Shown here piece by piece: positions 27,256-37,468 of a stretch of 64,000 nucleotides of DNA (position 1 is the first letter of the stretch; each line of letters starts with the position of its first letter). The stretch spans positions 20,753 through 84,752 of the forward strand of contig VGCD01000006.1 of the NCBI GenBank assembly GCA_016870215.1, written 5' to 3'. The position numbers were made by a program, and so were the translations under genes. Below the pieces are notes generated by a model. It saw nothing but the letters and a program-made list of their open reading frames with translations, searched no databases and was not told where the DNA came from. This DNA is from Actinomycetota bacterium (GTDB lineage Bacteria > Actinomycetota > Acidimicrobiia > Acidimicrobiales > Ilumatobacteraceae).

Positions 27256-27681
27256 ATGTCACAGCCATCTGATTCCTTCCCATCCGACTCCCTTCCGAAC
27301 GATCCTTCGTGGTCGCCCGATCAACAATCCATTCAGCACCAAGTCCGGCACTGCGAGCCCATCACTCGCGATCTCAACAGGCATCTCACCGATCTGCTCG
27401 GGCGCTGTCCTGTCACCACTGATGGTCGCTGGGTGCAGCTTGTCGAGTCACACTCATACGCCGACGGGGAAGTGGTGTTTCCTGCGCTGCCTGTCAAAGA
27501 AGCACTTCGCTTGGCAACTGCATTGCAGACCATCAGCATTGAAGTGTCACTCAGCGATGTGCGCGGTGTCATCCCCGCTCCGGGTGTGTATCACCCATCA
27601 GCTCTCGCACTTGCTCCCACCACGGGGCCATCTCGTTTCCATATCTCACGCCGTATCGAAGGGTTTCGCGCCGACTCATGA
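27256..27681 (+). CDS. Hypothetical protein, first gene of an unknown two-gene module
   Basis: I do not recognise this 141-residue protein. The first ~30 residues are Ser/Pro/Asp/Gln-rich and probably disordered. A folded part follows (about residues 35-125), with alternating strands and a helix PVKEALRLATALQTI. No signal peptide, membrane helix or catalytic motif is visible. The ATG lies 35 bases after ilvD, and its TGA overlaps the next gene as ATGA, so the two products are probably made together. It may partner the 393-residue protein downstream. Confidence 0.7.
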   Translation: MSQPSDSFPSDSLPNDPSWSPDQQSIQHQVRHCEPITRDLNRHLTDLLGRCPVTTDGRWVQLVESHSYADGEVVFPALPVKEALRLATALQTISIEVSLSDVRGVIPAPGVYHPSALALAPTTGPSRFHISRRIEGFRADS

Positions 27682-28859
27682 CCAACACAGCTTTGTGGAC
27701 CATCACTCTCAATCCCGACGACGTCGCACGATTCCAATTCGTGCAAATGGTTGCCCGTGTCGACGAACTCACCAACGAAGCGGTGTGGTTACGCATCACA
27801 CCGAATGGCGAGCGCAAGTGGGTGGCCTCTGCACACAACGTGTTGATGTGGGGTTCCGTGTACAGCAGCACCGACAAAGGTATCGACGCTCTCGTGCCGG
27901 TCACACCTCTCTTTATGCACGCTGTCTCACAACTCATCAGCGATCATGTTGAGTGCACATTGTCGCTCGAGCACGACGGTCCAACAAGTCAAGTGTTGGT
28001 GGCGCGCGCAGACAACTCCACCGTTGTGTGCGATTGTCCTGTTGCTTCACCGCCCGAGTTCGACTTCGACCCAAAAGGGCACGTCAATGTCAACCTCACA
28101 GGCGAAGACCTGCAGCAGCTCGCCACCGTCATTGGTGCATGGCCCATGTACATGAATGTCAGCGAATATCCGAATTTTCTTCCGCCGTTTGCACACATGC
28201 GCATCACCCGCAACTCCATTAGCTGCACACTCAATTGGCGTCGCTACGGTGGAAACGCAGCAACAGTGTCATTGCCTGCAACATCATCGGGTGATGCTTT
28301 CGTGTCATTTGAATCACCAGTCATTGGTCGGGCAATGTCGTTGTTGTACGACGAGGGTGACTTTCAGCTCACCATCGACCCAGAGAATGCTCCTGTGTTC
28401 TACGTGCACAATCCGTCGTGGGGTTTTGCGGTAACGGTTCGTCGTGAGTGCGTTGCTCGTTGGGGTCAGCGCGTCATCGATGCGCTCGAGGCCCAGGGCG
28501 CAGAAGCAAGCACTGCGTGGAGCAACCACGATGCACCCGCATTGCCGGTGTTGTTGCACGGACACCATCTCACGGTGTTGCTCATCGAAGACTCTGTTGC
28601 AGCAACCGACACCTTGCGTATCGCATACCGATTGTCCGAGAATTCACCGACACATCCCGACTTTCTCTGTGAGTTGATGCAGTTCAACGAGCGCCTTGTT
28701 GCAGCCAAGTGCATGGTGCAAGACGGCCAACTATTTGTTGTCGCAGACATTCCGCTCACTCATCCGGACATGGATGACGACATTGCACAGGCAGCCCGTC
28801 GAGTGGTCAGTTACGGCGATCTCTTACAACCGGCGCTCATGGTGTACGCGTTCAGCTGA
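27678..28859 (+). CDS. Unknown protein with possible sliding-clamp-like region and YbjN-like C-terminus
   Basis: The 393-residue protein has no signal or membrane segment. Residues ~5-115 and ~130-255 each read as strand-rich blocks with spacing reminiscent of DNA polymerase III beta-clamp domains (for example IDALVPVTPLFMHAVSQLI and VNVNLTGEDLQQLATVIG). This resemblance is my impression, not a confirmed match. Residues ~310-390 (FLCELMQFNERLVAAKCMVQ, QLFVVADIPLTHPDMDDDI) resemble the YbjN/type III chaperone-like domain. It overlaps the 141-residue gene at its start and meets the DUF3054 gene tail to tail with a 9-base gap. The function is unknown. Confidence 0.7.
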   Translation: MTNTALWTITLNPDDVARFQFVQMVARVDELTNEAVWLRITPNGERKWVASAHNVLMWGSVYSSTDKGIDALVPVTPLFMHAVSQLISDHVECTLSLEHDGPTSQVLVARADNSTVVCDCPVASPPEFDFDPKGHVNVNLTGEDLQQLATVIGAWPMYMNVSEYPNFLPPFAHMRITRNSISCTLNWRRYGGNAATVSLPATSSGDAFVSFESPVIGRAMSLLYDEGDFQLTIDPENAPVFYVHNPSWGFAVTVRRECVARWGQRVIDALEAQGAEASTAWSNHDAPALPVLLHGHHLTVLLIEDSVAATDTLRIAYRLSENSPTHPDFLCELMQFNERLVAAKCMVQDGQLFVVADIPLTHPDMDDDIAQAARRVVSYGDLLQPALMVYAFS

Positions 28860-28868
28860 CGCGTTGGC

Positions 28869-29267
28869 TCAGGCGGTGGTTGTCTGCTGTGCCTTGACGT
28901 GACGGCGTGTGGCAATCGTGCGCCAGCCAAGCATGGTGACAGCCAAAAAGATTGCAGCAACGAGCATGAATGAGGTGGCGGTTCCGCGGTCAAACACAAG
29001 GTTGCGCAACATCATTCCAATCACCAATGTCACGATCCAGGTCTGCGTTCCAACGGAGATGGCGAATGGGTTTCGCTTGGCGTGACTCACGAACCAGCCA
29101 AGCACCATCGCAATCCAGAAGGGTGCAGCTACATACAGAACACCGGACACTCCGGTGTCGGTGTCATGGTTTCGTGTGCCAATCACCACGAAGGTGAGCA
29201 CGCACAGGGCGTCGAAGAAGAAGCCGAATGCCTTTTTGACAGGTGTCGGTTGGGTAGCTTCGCTCAC
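28869..29267 (-). CDS. DUF3054 membrane protein
   Basis: The 132-residue protein has four hydrophobic segments and the DUF3054 pattern: FFFDALCVLTFVVIGTRNHD, APFWIAMVLGWFVS, TWIVTLVIGMMLRNLVFDRGTA and AIFLAVTMLGWR. The family is common in actinobacteria and haloarchaea and has no known function. The start is GTG overlapping the ino1 stop (GTGA), so it is expressed after inositol-phosphate synthase. Confidence 0.85.
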   Translation of the reverse strand: MSEATQPTPVKKAFGFFFDALCVLTFVVIGTRNHDTDTGVSGVLYVAAPFWIAMVLGWFVSHAKRNPFAISVGTQTWIVTLVIGMMLRNLVFDRGTATSFMLVAAIFLAVTMLGWRTIATRRHVKAQQTTTA

Positions 29268-30586
29268 TGCTCGTCGTAGTACTCGCGGCCCAGGTGCGTG
29301 ATCTGGTCCTCACCCATCATCCAGCGCAAGGTGTTCTTCAACTTGGTGAGCTGAATGAACAAGTCATGCTCGGGGTAGAGGCCCGGTGCCACCTGTGGGC
29401 TCTTGTAATAGAACGACAACCACTCTTGAATGCCGCCGAGACCGGCGCGTTGCGCCAAGTCGCTGAACAACACCAAGTCGAGTGCAAGAGGTGCGGCGAG
29501 AATGCTGTCGCGGCAGAGGAAGTTCACCTTGATCTGCATGGGGTAGCCCATCCAGCCGAAGATGTCGATGTTGTCCCAACCCTCTTTATTGTCGCCACGT
29601 GGCGGGTAGTAGTTGATGCTGACCTTGTGGAAGATGTCGCCGTACAACTCTTTGTTGCGTGATGGCTCGAGAATCGTGTCGAGCACGCCAAGCTTCGACT
29701 CTTCCTTGGTCTTGAAGTTCTCTGGTGCGTCAAGCACTTCGCCGTCACGATTGCCGAGAATGTTGGTGCTGTACCAACCAGACAAACCAAGCATGCGCGC
29801 CTTCAGCATCGGCGCAAGAACGGTCTTCATGAGTGTCTGACCCGTTTTGAAGTCTTTACCGCTGATGGCAACGTTTCTGTCAGTGGCGAGCTGACGAAGT
29901 GCGGGCGCGTCGACGGCCAGGTTTGGTGCACCGTTGGCGAAGGGCACACCTTCGAGAATTGCTGCATACGCGTACAACATGGCAGGCGAGATGGTGTCGT
30001 CATTCGCGTCAATCGCTTTTTCAAGCGACTCGATGTCGAGATGCGCCTTACCTGGTTCAATGAAGATTTCCGTGCTCGCGCACCAGATCATGACGACGCG
30101 ATCGACTTTGTTCTCGTCACGGAACTTGTTGATGTCGGCGCGAATTCCCTCGAGCATCGCGCGCTTGCCAGAGGCAACCATCACGTGCTCGCCGTCGAGG
30201 TTGCGCGCATACTTGCGCTCGAATGCGGCCTTCATGGGGCGCACATCGCGCAACACGTCAGAGATCGACTCGATGTGTTTGCCCTGCTCGAGCACGCCAG
30301 CGCGCGATGCGGCGACATAGGCATCGTCGGGGAACACGTCCCAGGTGCCCCACACGATGTCCTCGAGTCCGGCGAGCGGTACGAAGTCACGAATGAGCGG
30401 GCTGCGATCCTCGGTGCGCTTGCCGAGGCGAATGGTGCCCATCTGGGCGAGCGAGCCAATGGGAAGAGCCATGCCCCGCTTGGCCAGCTCGACGCCAGCA
30501 ATGAGGGTGGTGGACACGGCGCCGAGGCCGACGACCAGGACGCCGAGTTTGCCGTCGGCGGGGGCGATGTTACGCGGGGAAGTCAC
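29264..30586 (-). CDS. ino1: Inositol-3-phosphate synthase
   Basis: The 440-residue enzyme starts LGVLVVGLGAVSTTLIAG, the NAD-binding loop. It contains DRVVMIWCASTEIF, PFANGAPNLAVD, ISGKDFKTGQTLMKT, GWYSTNILGNRDG and the C-terminal KLKNTLRWM region of MIPS. It converts glucose-6-phosphate to inositol-3-phosphate, the first step to phosphatidylinositol and, in actinobacteria, mycothiol. It is longer than the ~367-residue mycobacterial enzyme and belongs to the longer bacterial form. It diverges from the ilvB leader with about 60 bases between. Confidence 0.95.
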   Translation of the reverse strand: MTSPRNIAPADGKLGVLVVGLGAVSTTLIAGVELAKRGMALPIGSLAQMGTIRLGKRTEDRSPLIRDFVPLAGLEDIVWGTWDVFPDDAYVAASRAGVLEQGKHIESISDVLRDVRPMKAAFERKYARNLDGEHVMVASGKRAMLEGIRADINKFRDENKVDRVVMIWCASTEIFIEPGKAHLDIESLEKAIDANDDTISPAMLYAYAAILEGVPFANGAPNLAVDAPALRQLATDRNVAISGKDFKTGQTLMKTVLAPMLKARMLGLSGWYSTNILGNRDGEVLDAPENFKTKEESKLGVLDTILEPSRNKELYGDIFHKVSINYYPPRGDNKEGWDNIDIFGWMGYPMQIKVNFLCRDSILAAPLALDLVLFSDLAQRAGLGGIQEWLSFYYKSPQVAPGLYPEHDLFIQLTKLKNTLRWMMGEDQITHLGREYYDEQ

Positions 30587-30645
30587 GGGAGCAGGCTAGG
30601 CGCAAATTGGGGGTTGCGAAGCGATTCCGACTGGTGGCAGACTTC

Positions 30646-30699
30646 ATGGTGATGACCGCCCAGGCTTCACTCTCAGCACTCGTAGTAGTAATCGTGTAG
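30646..30699 (+). CDS. ilvB leader peptide (attenuator)
   Basis: A 17-codon frame ATG...TAG encodes [17 protein letters not shown]. The last five codons before the stop are Val-Val-Val-Ile-Val, with Leu just before. It ends 27 bases upstream of a strong intrinsic terminator and 119 bases before ilvB. This is the classic layout of branched-chain amino acid attenuation: ribosomes stalled for valine or isoleucine let transcription continue into ilvBNC. An in-frame ATG at 30652 is an alternative start. Confidence 0.85.
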   Translation: MVMTAQASLSALVVVIV

Positions 30700-30724
30700 C
30701 GCGCCGGCCTTTGCCGTGCGCGCT
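30698..30724 (+). promoter_or_regulatory. Pause/anti-antiterminator hairpin after the ilvB leader
   Basis: AGCGCGCCGGC pairs with GCCGTGCGCGCT across a CTTT loop, with one bulged T at 30717. The hairpin starts inside the leader stop codon, so a ribosome at the Val-Ile codons would reach it. It directly precedes the terminator. Confidence 0.6.
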
Positions 30725-30725
30725 C

Positions 30726-30751
30726 AAAACCTCCCAGTCGGGAGGTTTTTT
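30726..30751 (+). terminator. Attenuator terminator upstream of ilvB
   Basis: A perfect 10-bp stem AAAACCTCCC / GGGAGGTTTT with loop AGTC, flowing into a run of six T (30746-30751). It lies between the leader peptide and ilvB, so its formation should depend on leader translation. Confidence 0.9.
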
Positions 30752-30817
30752 CATTTATTGCCCACGAATCACCCCGAATCCACCCCAGACTTCACAGCCC
30801 ACCCGAGGAGACACAAC

Positions 30818-32574
30818 ATGTCAGGAAAAGAGACACTCACCGGAGCACAAGCCCTGATCCGCGCTCTTGAAAAAGAGAGCGTCGAGGTCATGTTCGGCTT
30901 GCCCGGAGGTTGCATCCTGCCGGCCTACGACCCGTTGCTCACATCGAGCATTCGCCACATTCTCGTGCGCCACGAACAAGGTGCCGGTCACATGGCCGAG
31001 GGTTATGCACACGTCACCGGTCGCCCTGGCGTTGCCATGGTCACCAGTGGGCCAGCTGCAACAAACATGGTCACTCCGTTGTGCGATGCATACATGGACT
31101 CAGTGCCGATGGTGTGCATCACCGGTCAGGTGTCGACCACAGCGATTGGCACAGACGCATTCCAAGAGTGCGACACAGTCGGAATCACGCGCAGCGTCAC
31201 CAAGCACAACGAATTGGTTATGCGCGCCGACGACATCCCCATGGCCATTCGTCAGGCATTTCACATCGCCACCACTGGTCGTCCTGGCCCAGTGCTCGTC
31301 GATCTTCCGAAAGACGTCTTGCAAAACACCATGACTTGGCATTGGCCAAGTGATGACGAAGTGTCTGACTCGATGCCCGGCTACAAGCCGAACACAAAGG
31401 GTCACCCGCGCATGATCAAGGAAGCCGCAAAGCTCATCTTGCAATCAGAGCGTCCACTTTTGTATCTCGGCGGTGGAGTGTTGAAGGCACGTGCCGCTGA
31501 AGTTGTGCGCGAGCTTGCTGAGCTCACTCAAATTCCAGTTGTCACCACGCTCATGGCACGTGGCGCATTCCCCGACGATCATCCGTTGTGCCTGGGTATG
31601 CCTGGCATGCACGGAAATGCAACCGCGGTCACCGCGATGCAGAAGAGCGACTTGCTCATTGCATTGGGTGCACGTTTCGATGACCGCGTCACCGGCAAGG
31701 TTGCGGCATTCGCGCCAGAAGCAAAAATCATCCACGTCGACATCGACCCAGCCGAACAAGGCAAGGTGCGTCGTCCCGACGTTCCGATTGTCGGTGATTG
31801 TCGCTTGGTTGTCATCGAAATTCTGAAGGCCATCCGCGAGTTGCTCGATGGAGGCGACAAGCAAGCCGACATCTCGACGTGGCGTAGCCGCGTCAGTGGC
31901 TGGCAAGAACAATTCCCCTTGCACTACGAGAAGATGGAACTTGGCGATGCATTGAAGCCACAGTTCTGCCTCGAGAAGATTCGCGACGGCGCACCAGAAG
32001 GAACCATCGTGTGTAGCGGTGTTGGTCAGCACCAAATGTGGACCAGCCAGTACTGGAACTTCACCGAGCCATACACCTGGGTGAACTCAGGCGGACTCGG
32101 CACGATGGGTTTCTCTGTTCCTGCAGCAATTGGCGCCAAGGTCGGACGCCCCGATCGCACGGTGTGGGCAATCGACGGAGACGGTTGTTTCCAAATGACG
32201 GCTCAAGAGTTGATCACCGCATCAACTGAGAACATTCCGGTGAAAATCGGCATCTTGAACAACTCATACCTCGGCATGGTTCGTCAGTGGCAGGAAATGT
32301 TCTACGGCGAGCGTTACAGCGAAGTGAATCTTGGTGGTGGCATTCCTGACTACGTGAAGTGGGCAGAAGCCATGGGTTGTGTCGGCATACGTGTCGAAGC
32401 ACCAGAAGAGGTGGAATCTGCAATCGACAAAGCGAACAGCATCAACGATCGCCCTGTCGTGGTCGAGTTCCGCGTGGACGAGATGGAGAAAGTTTTCCCG
32501 ATGGTGCCTGCAGGCGCCAGCAACGACGACGTCATCTTGCACCCGGCTCAGAACGACAAGAGGGAGTACCTCCG

Positions 32575-32578
<4 letters not shown>
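30818..32578 (+). CDS. ilvB: Acetolactate synthase large subunit
   Basis: The 586-residue ThDP enzyme starts after a GAGGAG site 7 bases upstream. It contains [16 protein letters not shown] with the catalytic Glu region ([14 protein letters not shown]), [29 protein letters not shown] and the ThDP-binding stretch [13 protein letters not shown]...[12 protein letters not shown]. It makes acetolactate and acetohydroxybutyrate. It is first in ilvBNC and is controlled by the upstream attenuator. An apparent 34-residue N-terminal extension would run through the terminator and was rejected. Its stop overlaps ilvN as ATGA. Confidence 0.97.
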
Positions 32579-34160
<1,582 letters not shown>

Positions 34161-34210
34161 TTCCTCCCTTGTCGACGAACAACGTCGTCGACACTCAACC
34201 GAACAAAGAC

Positions 34211-34242
34211 AAGTGCCCCACACCTATTGGTGCGGGGCACTT
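34211..34242. terminator. Bidirectional hairpin terminator between ilvC and the small secreted-protein gene
   Basis: AAGTGCCCC-A-CACC pairs with GGTG-C-GGGGCACTT around loop TATT: 13 pairs with one opposed A/C. It lies in the 109-base convergent gap, so it can serve both ilvC and the minus-strand gene ending at 34270. Flanking T-runs are weak on both sides. Confidence 0.75.
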
Positions 34243-34269
34243 GCCTGCTTGGGAGATGTTGTGTGCTGA

Positions 34270-34983
34270 TCAGCAGGTGCCGAGTCGGCGGCAGATCTCG
34301 TTGGACGTGGGTGCCGATGGCTGTGTGGGAAGTGATGGGTTGGTGATTCCGCTGAAGGTGCCGCCATTCGACTGCCACGACTTGTACACATCGAGGATGT
34401 TCACGTTGGTGGACTTCGCCATATCAAGCAGCCACTGAGGCATCGTTGATGTGGTGCCACTTCCAGACGCGGGCTGCTGCGCAACCGTGTCAGTAGTTAC
34501 AGCTGGTTGTGACTCCTGCACCGGCTGTGATGCTTCTGGCGTCGTCGCTGCACCTGCTCGCTCGTTCACAGCTGCTGCTGGTTGCTGTGCTGGTTGCTGT
34601 GCCGGTTCTGCAGAAGCTGGAGCGGCGACTTGAGCATCTGCTGGCGCTGACTCGACCGGCTTGTTTGCTGGCGCCGGCGCATCGTCTTTCACAGTGACCT
34701 TTGCGTCAACTTTTGGTTCGCTCACAACAGCGGCGTCGCTCATGACATCTTTGATGGCACTGGTGATCGGTGAGTTTTCATCGATGATGTCGCTGAGGAA
34801 CGACTGGAGTGTTCCTTGGTCAATGACTCCGTCTTCGAGCATCGCTTCGAATTCGGCGACCTGTTCAACGGCGGTGGAGTCGTTCTTGTCGGCTCCGTTG
34901 GTAGCCACTCCGATGACGAGTGCTCCGGCGACTGCCAGTGCTCCTGCAACGGTGAGGATCTTCTTGCGGGTTGAGGTGTTCAT
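34270..34983 (-). CDS. Small exported or membrane-anchored Ala/Pro/Gln-rich protein, unknown
   Basis: The 237-residue product starts MNTSTRKKILTVAGALAVAG after a good AAGGAG site 6 bases upstream. Residues ~9-28 form a signal/anchor helix. A helical, acidic part follows (to ~80), then a low-complexity Ala/Pro/Gln linker (~85-160). A conserved-looking tail from ~165 contains PQWLLDMAKSTNVNILDVY and ends ICRRLGTC with two Cys. I do not recognise a family. Its promoter region carries the GTGTCCAC-N16-ACTC motif shared with the ECF sigma-fusion gene, which suggests an envelope role. A longer upstream frame through the promoter was rejected. Confidence 0.75.
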   Translation of the reverse strand: MNTSTRKKILTVAGALAVAGALVIGVATNGADKNDSTAVEQVAEFEAMLEDGVIDQGTLQSFLSDIIDENSPITSAIKDVMSDAAVVSEPKVDAKVTVKDDAPAPANKPVESAPADAQVAAPASAEPAQQPAQQPAAAVNERAGAATTPEASQPVQESQPAVTTDTVAQQPASGSGTTSTMPQWLLDMAKSTNVNILDVYKSWQSNGGTFSGITNPSLPTQPSAPTSNEICRRLGTC

Positions 34984-34999
34984 GGTGTTCTCCTTCTCT

Positions 35000-35026
35000 G
35001 GTGCGAGGCCACTGTGGCCCTGCACC
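35000..35026 (-). promoter_or_regulatory. 5'-end stem-loop in the leader of the small secreted-protein gene
   Basis: GGTGC-GA-GGCCAC-T-GTGGCC-CT-GCACC is an imperfect inverted repeat with two stems separated by a 2+2 internal loop. It lies just before the Shine-Dalgarno site of the gene starting at 34983, and close to where transcription would begin if the upstream ACTC element is the -10. A 5' stem-loop could stabilise the mRNA. Confidence 0.6.
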
Positions 35027-35030
35027 AATG

Positions 35031-35064
35031 AGGAGTCGCTGGCCCCCAGGTCGTGGACACTTTT
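35031..35064 (-). promoter_or_regulatory. Putative ECF-type promoter (copy A)
   Basis: On the minus strand: AAAA, GTGTCCAC (35060-35053), 16 nt, ACTCCT (35036-35031), then 47 nt to the ATG. The same spaced pair occurs before the ECF sigma-fusion gene and the RCC1 gene. I read GTGTCCAC as the -35 and (C/G)ACTC as the -10 element. Confidence 0.6.
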
Positions 35065-35079
35065 TCGGACAATGTCCGA
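35065..35079. promoter_or_regulatory. Perfect palindrome next to promoter copy A
   Basis: TCGGACA-A-TGTCCGA, 7-bp arms around one base, lies 4 bases upstream of the GTGTCCAC element and 57 bases before the divergent sulfatase start. It is a candidate operator for either gene; the binding protein is unknown. Confidence 0.45.
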
Positions 35080-35136
35080 GAAATTCCTGAACCCCTCTAT
35101 TTTCAGGGCTTTCCCAGCGCGGTCTAGGTTCTCATC

Positions 35137-37359
35137 ATGTCCGTGGAACCCCGTTTTGTGCCATATCCGAAGCCGCCATCTGGTGCGCCGAACATCTTGG
35201 TGATCGTTCTCGATGACGTGGGCTTCGGCCAGCTCGGCTGTTTCGGTTCGCCAATCAACACACCACATATCGATCGACTGGCGGCAGAGGGTTTGCGATA
35301 CAACCGCTTTCACGTGACGTCGATTTGCTCGTCAACACGTGCGGCACTCATGACCGGCCGTAATCACCACGCGGTCGGTGTTGGTGCAACGCAGGAAACC
35401 TCGTTTGCGTTACCCGGTTACAACGGGCGCATTCCAAAGTCTGCAGCAGCATTGCCACGGCTGTTGCGCGATAACGGTTACAACACGTTCGCAGTAGGTA
35501 AGTGGCACCTCACCCCACAAGCAGAGTATTCATCGTCGGGTCCGTTCGAACGTTGGCCACTAGGTTTGGGGTACGAGCGTTATTACGGGTTCCTCGGTGC
35601 GGAGACAAATCAGTGGTCACCTGAGCTAGTGCGAGACAACACACCCATCGACATTCCGCAGCGTGAGGGCTATCACCTCACCGAAGATCTTGCTGATCAA
35701 GCCATCAACATGATTCGAAATCAGCGACAGGCTTCACCCGACAAGCCGTTTCTGTGTTGGTTCGCAACTGGTGCCGCACATGCACCGCACCATGTGGCAC
35801 GCAAATGGTTCGCGCCGTACGCGGGTGCGTTCGATGGTGGATGGGAACAGATGCGCGACGGTATCTATGCGCGCCAGCTCGAGATGGGCATCATTCCGAA
35901 AGGAACTGTCAACACGCCGCGTCCAGAGTGGGTGCAGCAGTGGTCCAGTTTGTCCGACGGCGAACGTCAATTGTTCTGCCGTTACATGGAAGTGTTCGCC
36001 GGATTCGTAACGCACACTGATGCCCAGATAGGGCGAATTCTGTCGTACCTCGACCAGCATGATCTTGCTGACAACACCATTGTCATGGTCATGTCCGACA
36101 ATGGAACAAGCAGTGAAGGTGGAGTGCATGGCACTCTGAACGAGTCTGCATCGTGGTTGGGTGAGCATGCGACCATCGAGGAAGCGCTTGCGCACATCGA
36201 CGAGATCGGTGGCCCAAACCACACGAACCACTATCCGTGGGGTTGGGCATGGGCAGGCAACGCGCCGTTTCAGTTGTGGAAGCGTTATTCCTGGTTGGGT
36301 GGCGTTCGTGCTCCGCTCGTGGTGCGCTGGCCACATGGAATCACCGACAAGGGGTCGGTGCGCAATCAGTTCATGCACGCTGTTGATCTGACTCCCACAT
36401 TGATGTCGGCGTGTGGTTTGCCTATGCCCGACGTGGTTGACGGTGTGAAGCAACAACGCATTGACGGCGTCGACGCGTCAGCAACTTTCACAAGTGCCGA
36501 TGCACCGGAGCACCGATCCACGCAGTACTTCGAAATGCACGGATCGCGTTCGATCTACAGCAATGGATGGAAAGCAACCACGAATTTTGTTTCACCGTTG
36601 TTTAACGAGCGCGCATTCATCACCGGAAGTCACAACTACGACGACGACATGTGGCAACTGTTCAATATCGACGACGATTTTTCTGAGTCCACCGATTTGT
36701 CGGCGCAACATCCCGACAAGGTACGCGAGCTTGAATCACTCTGGGTTGATGTGGCGACGGAGAACCACGTATTTCCGCTGTTCGACCCGTCGGCGAATTA
36801 CCCAATGCATCCAGGTGAGTATCCGCTTCCTCGCTCAATGACGTATGAGCTATCTGATGTTCCGGTGGCCGCAGGGCGAGTGCCGATGATGCTCGGTGGT
36901 TTCTCAATGACTGCCCGTATCAGTTGTGCGACGTCATCCGAGAGCGGCGTCTTGGCTGCGTTCGGTGATCATCAAGGTGGGTGGGCACTGCGCGTGGTGG
37001 GCGGTGAAGTTCGGTTCGATGCTGTGCACGGAAAGCAACGCACAACGTTGCGGGGTGGATCACTTGGTAGTGGTGCTCATGACGTGAACGTGTCGATGGT
37101 CCGAGGTGGCGCGTTAACCCTGTCGGTTGACGGTGACGAAAAAGCAAACGGCACGTTCACCGCCATGTTCTTCTTTCCAGGTGTCACCACTGCTGCCGGT
37201 GGCATGTGGGTGGGACGTCACGACGGACTCGCCGTATGCGACGACTATGAATCACCAGCTCGCTTCTCTGGAGAATTTTTCTCACTCCATGTCGCTTCGG
37301 GGGGTGCCGACCGGCCGACTCTCGCCGTGACGATGAAGGTTGCTGAAGGCTCCGATTAA
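35137..37359 (+). CDS. Sulfatase (arylsulfatase family) with unusual CSSTR site
   Basis: The 740-residue protein begins PNILVIVLDDVGFGQLGCFG with the metal-binding Asp pair. The formylglycine site reads ICSSTRAALMTGRNHH, with Cys64. TFAVGKWHLTP, MVMSDNGTSSEGG and a ~180-residue C-terminal beta-rich domain match large actinobacterial arylsulfatases (AtsA/AtsD-like). The usual C-x-P/A-x-R motif has Ser at the third position, so conversion to formylglycine is uncertain. No signal peptide is visible. It cleaves sulfate esters; the substrate is unknown. It diverges from the small secreted-protein gene. Confidence 0.88.
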   Translation: MSVEPRFVPYPKPPSGAPNILVIVLDDVGFGQLGCFGSPINTPHIDRLAAEGLRYNRFHVTSICSSTRAALMTGRNHHAVGVGATQETSFALPGYNGRIPKSAAALPRLLRDNGYNTFAVGKWHLTPQAEYSSSGPFERWPLGLGYERYYGFLGAETNQWSPELVRDNTPIDIPQREGYHLTEDLADQAINMIRNQRQASPDKPFLCWFATGAAHAPHHVARKWFAPYAGAFDGGWEQMRDGIYARQLEMGIIPKGTVNTPRPEWVQQWSSLSDGERQLFCRYMEVFAGFVTHTDAQIGRILSYLDQHDLADNTIVMVMSDNGTSSEGGVHGTLNESASWLGEHATIEEALAHIDEIGGPNHTNHYPWGWAWAGNAPFQLWKRYSWLGGVRAPLVVRWPHGITDKGSVRNQFMHAVDLTPTLMSACGLPMPDVVDGVKQQRIDGVDASATFTSADAPEHRSTQYFEMHGSRSIYSNGWKATTNFVSPLFNERAFITGSHNYDDDMWQLFNIDDDFSESTDLSAQHPDKVRELESLWVDVATENHVFPLFDPSANYPMHPGEYPLPRSMTYELSDVPVAAGRVPMMLGGFSMTARISCATSSESGVLAAFGDHQGGWALRVVGGEVRFDAVHGKQRTTLRGGSLGSGAHDVNVSMVRGGALTLSVDGDEKANGTFTAMFFFPGVTTAAGGMWVGRHDGLAVCDDYESPARFSGEFFSLHVASGGADRPTLAVTMKVAEGSD

Positions 37360-37468
37360 TTGGCTTGGACCTCGGCAGCCCTTGACTGTCGTTGGTCGTA
37401 CGACGTGTGGTCTGGAACTACAGATCGTCCCACGCGGCGTGATGCCGCCGTAACGGGGAGGGAAAGTC
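37360..37468. other. Spacer between sulfatase and ABC transporter genes
   Basis: This 109-base spacer holds a perfect 10-bp palindrome GTCGTACGAC at 37395-37404, a small GCGGC/GCCGC hairpin near 37434-37448 and a GGGGAGGG ribosome site before the next GTG start. A promoter is expected here, but no clear -35/-10 pair was found. Confidence 0.35.

Noticed and set aside
37395..37404. GTCGTACGAC palindrome before the ABC transporter gene as an operator
   Set aside because: A single 10-bp palindrome is likely by chance and nothing else supports it.
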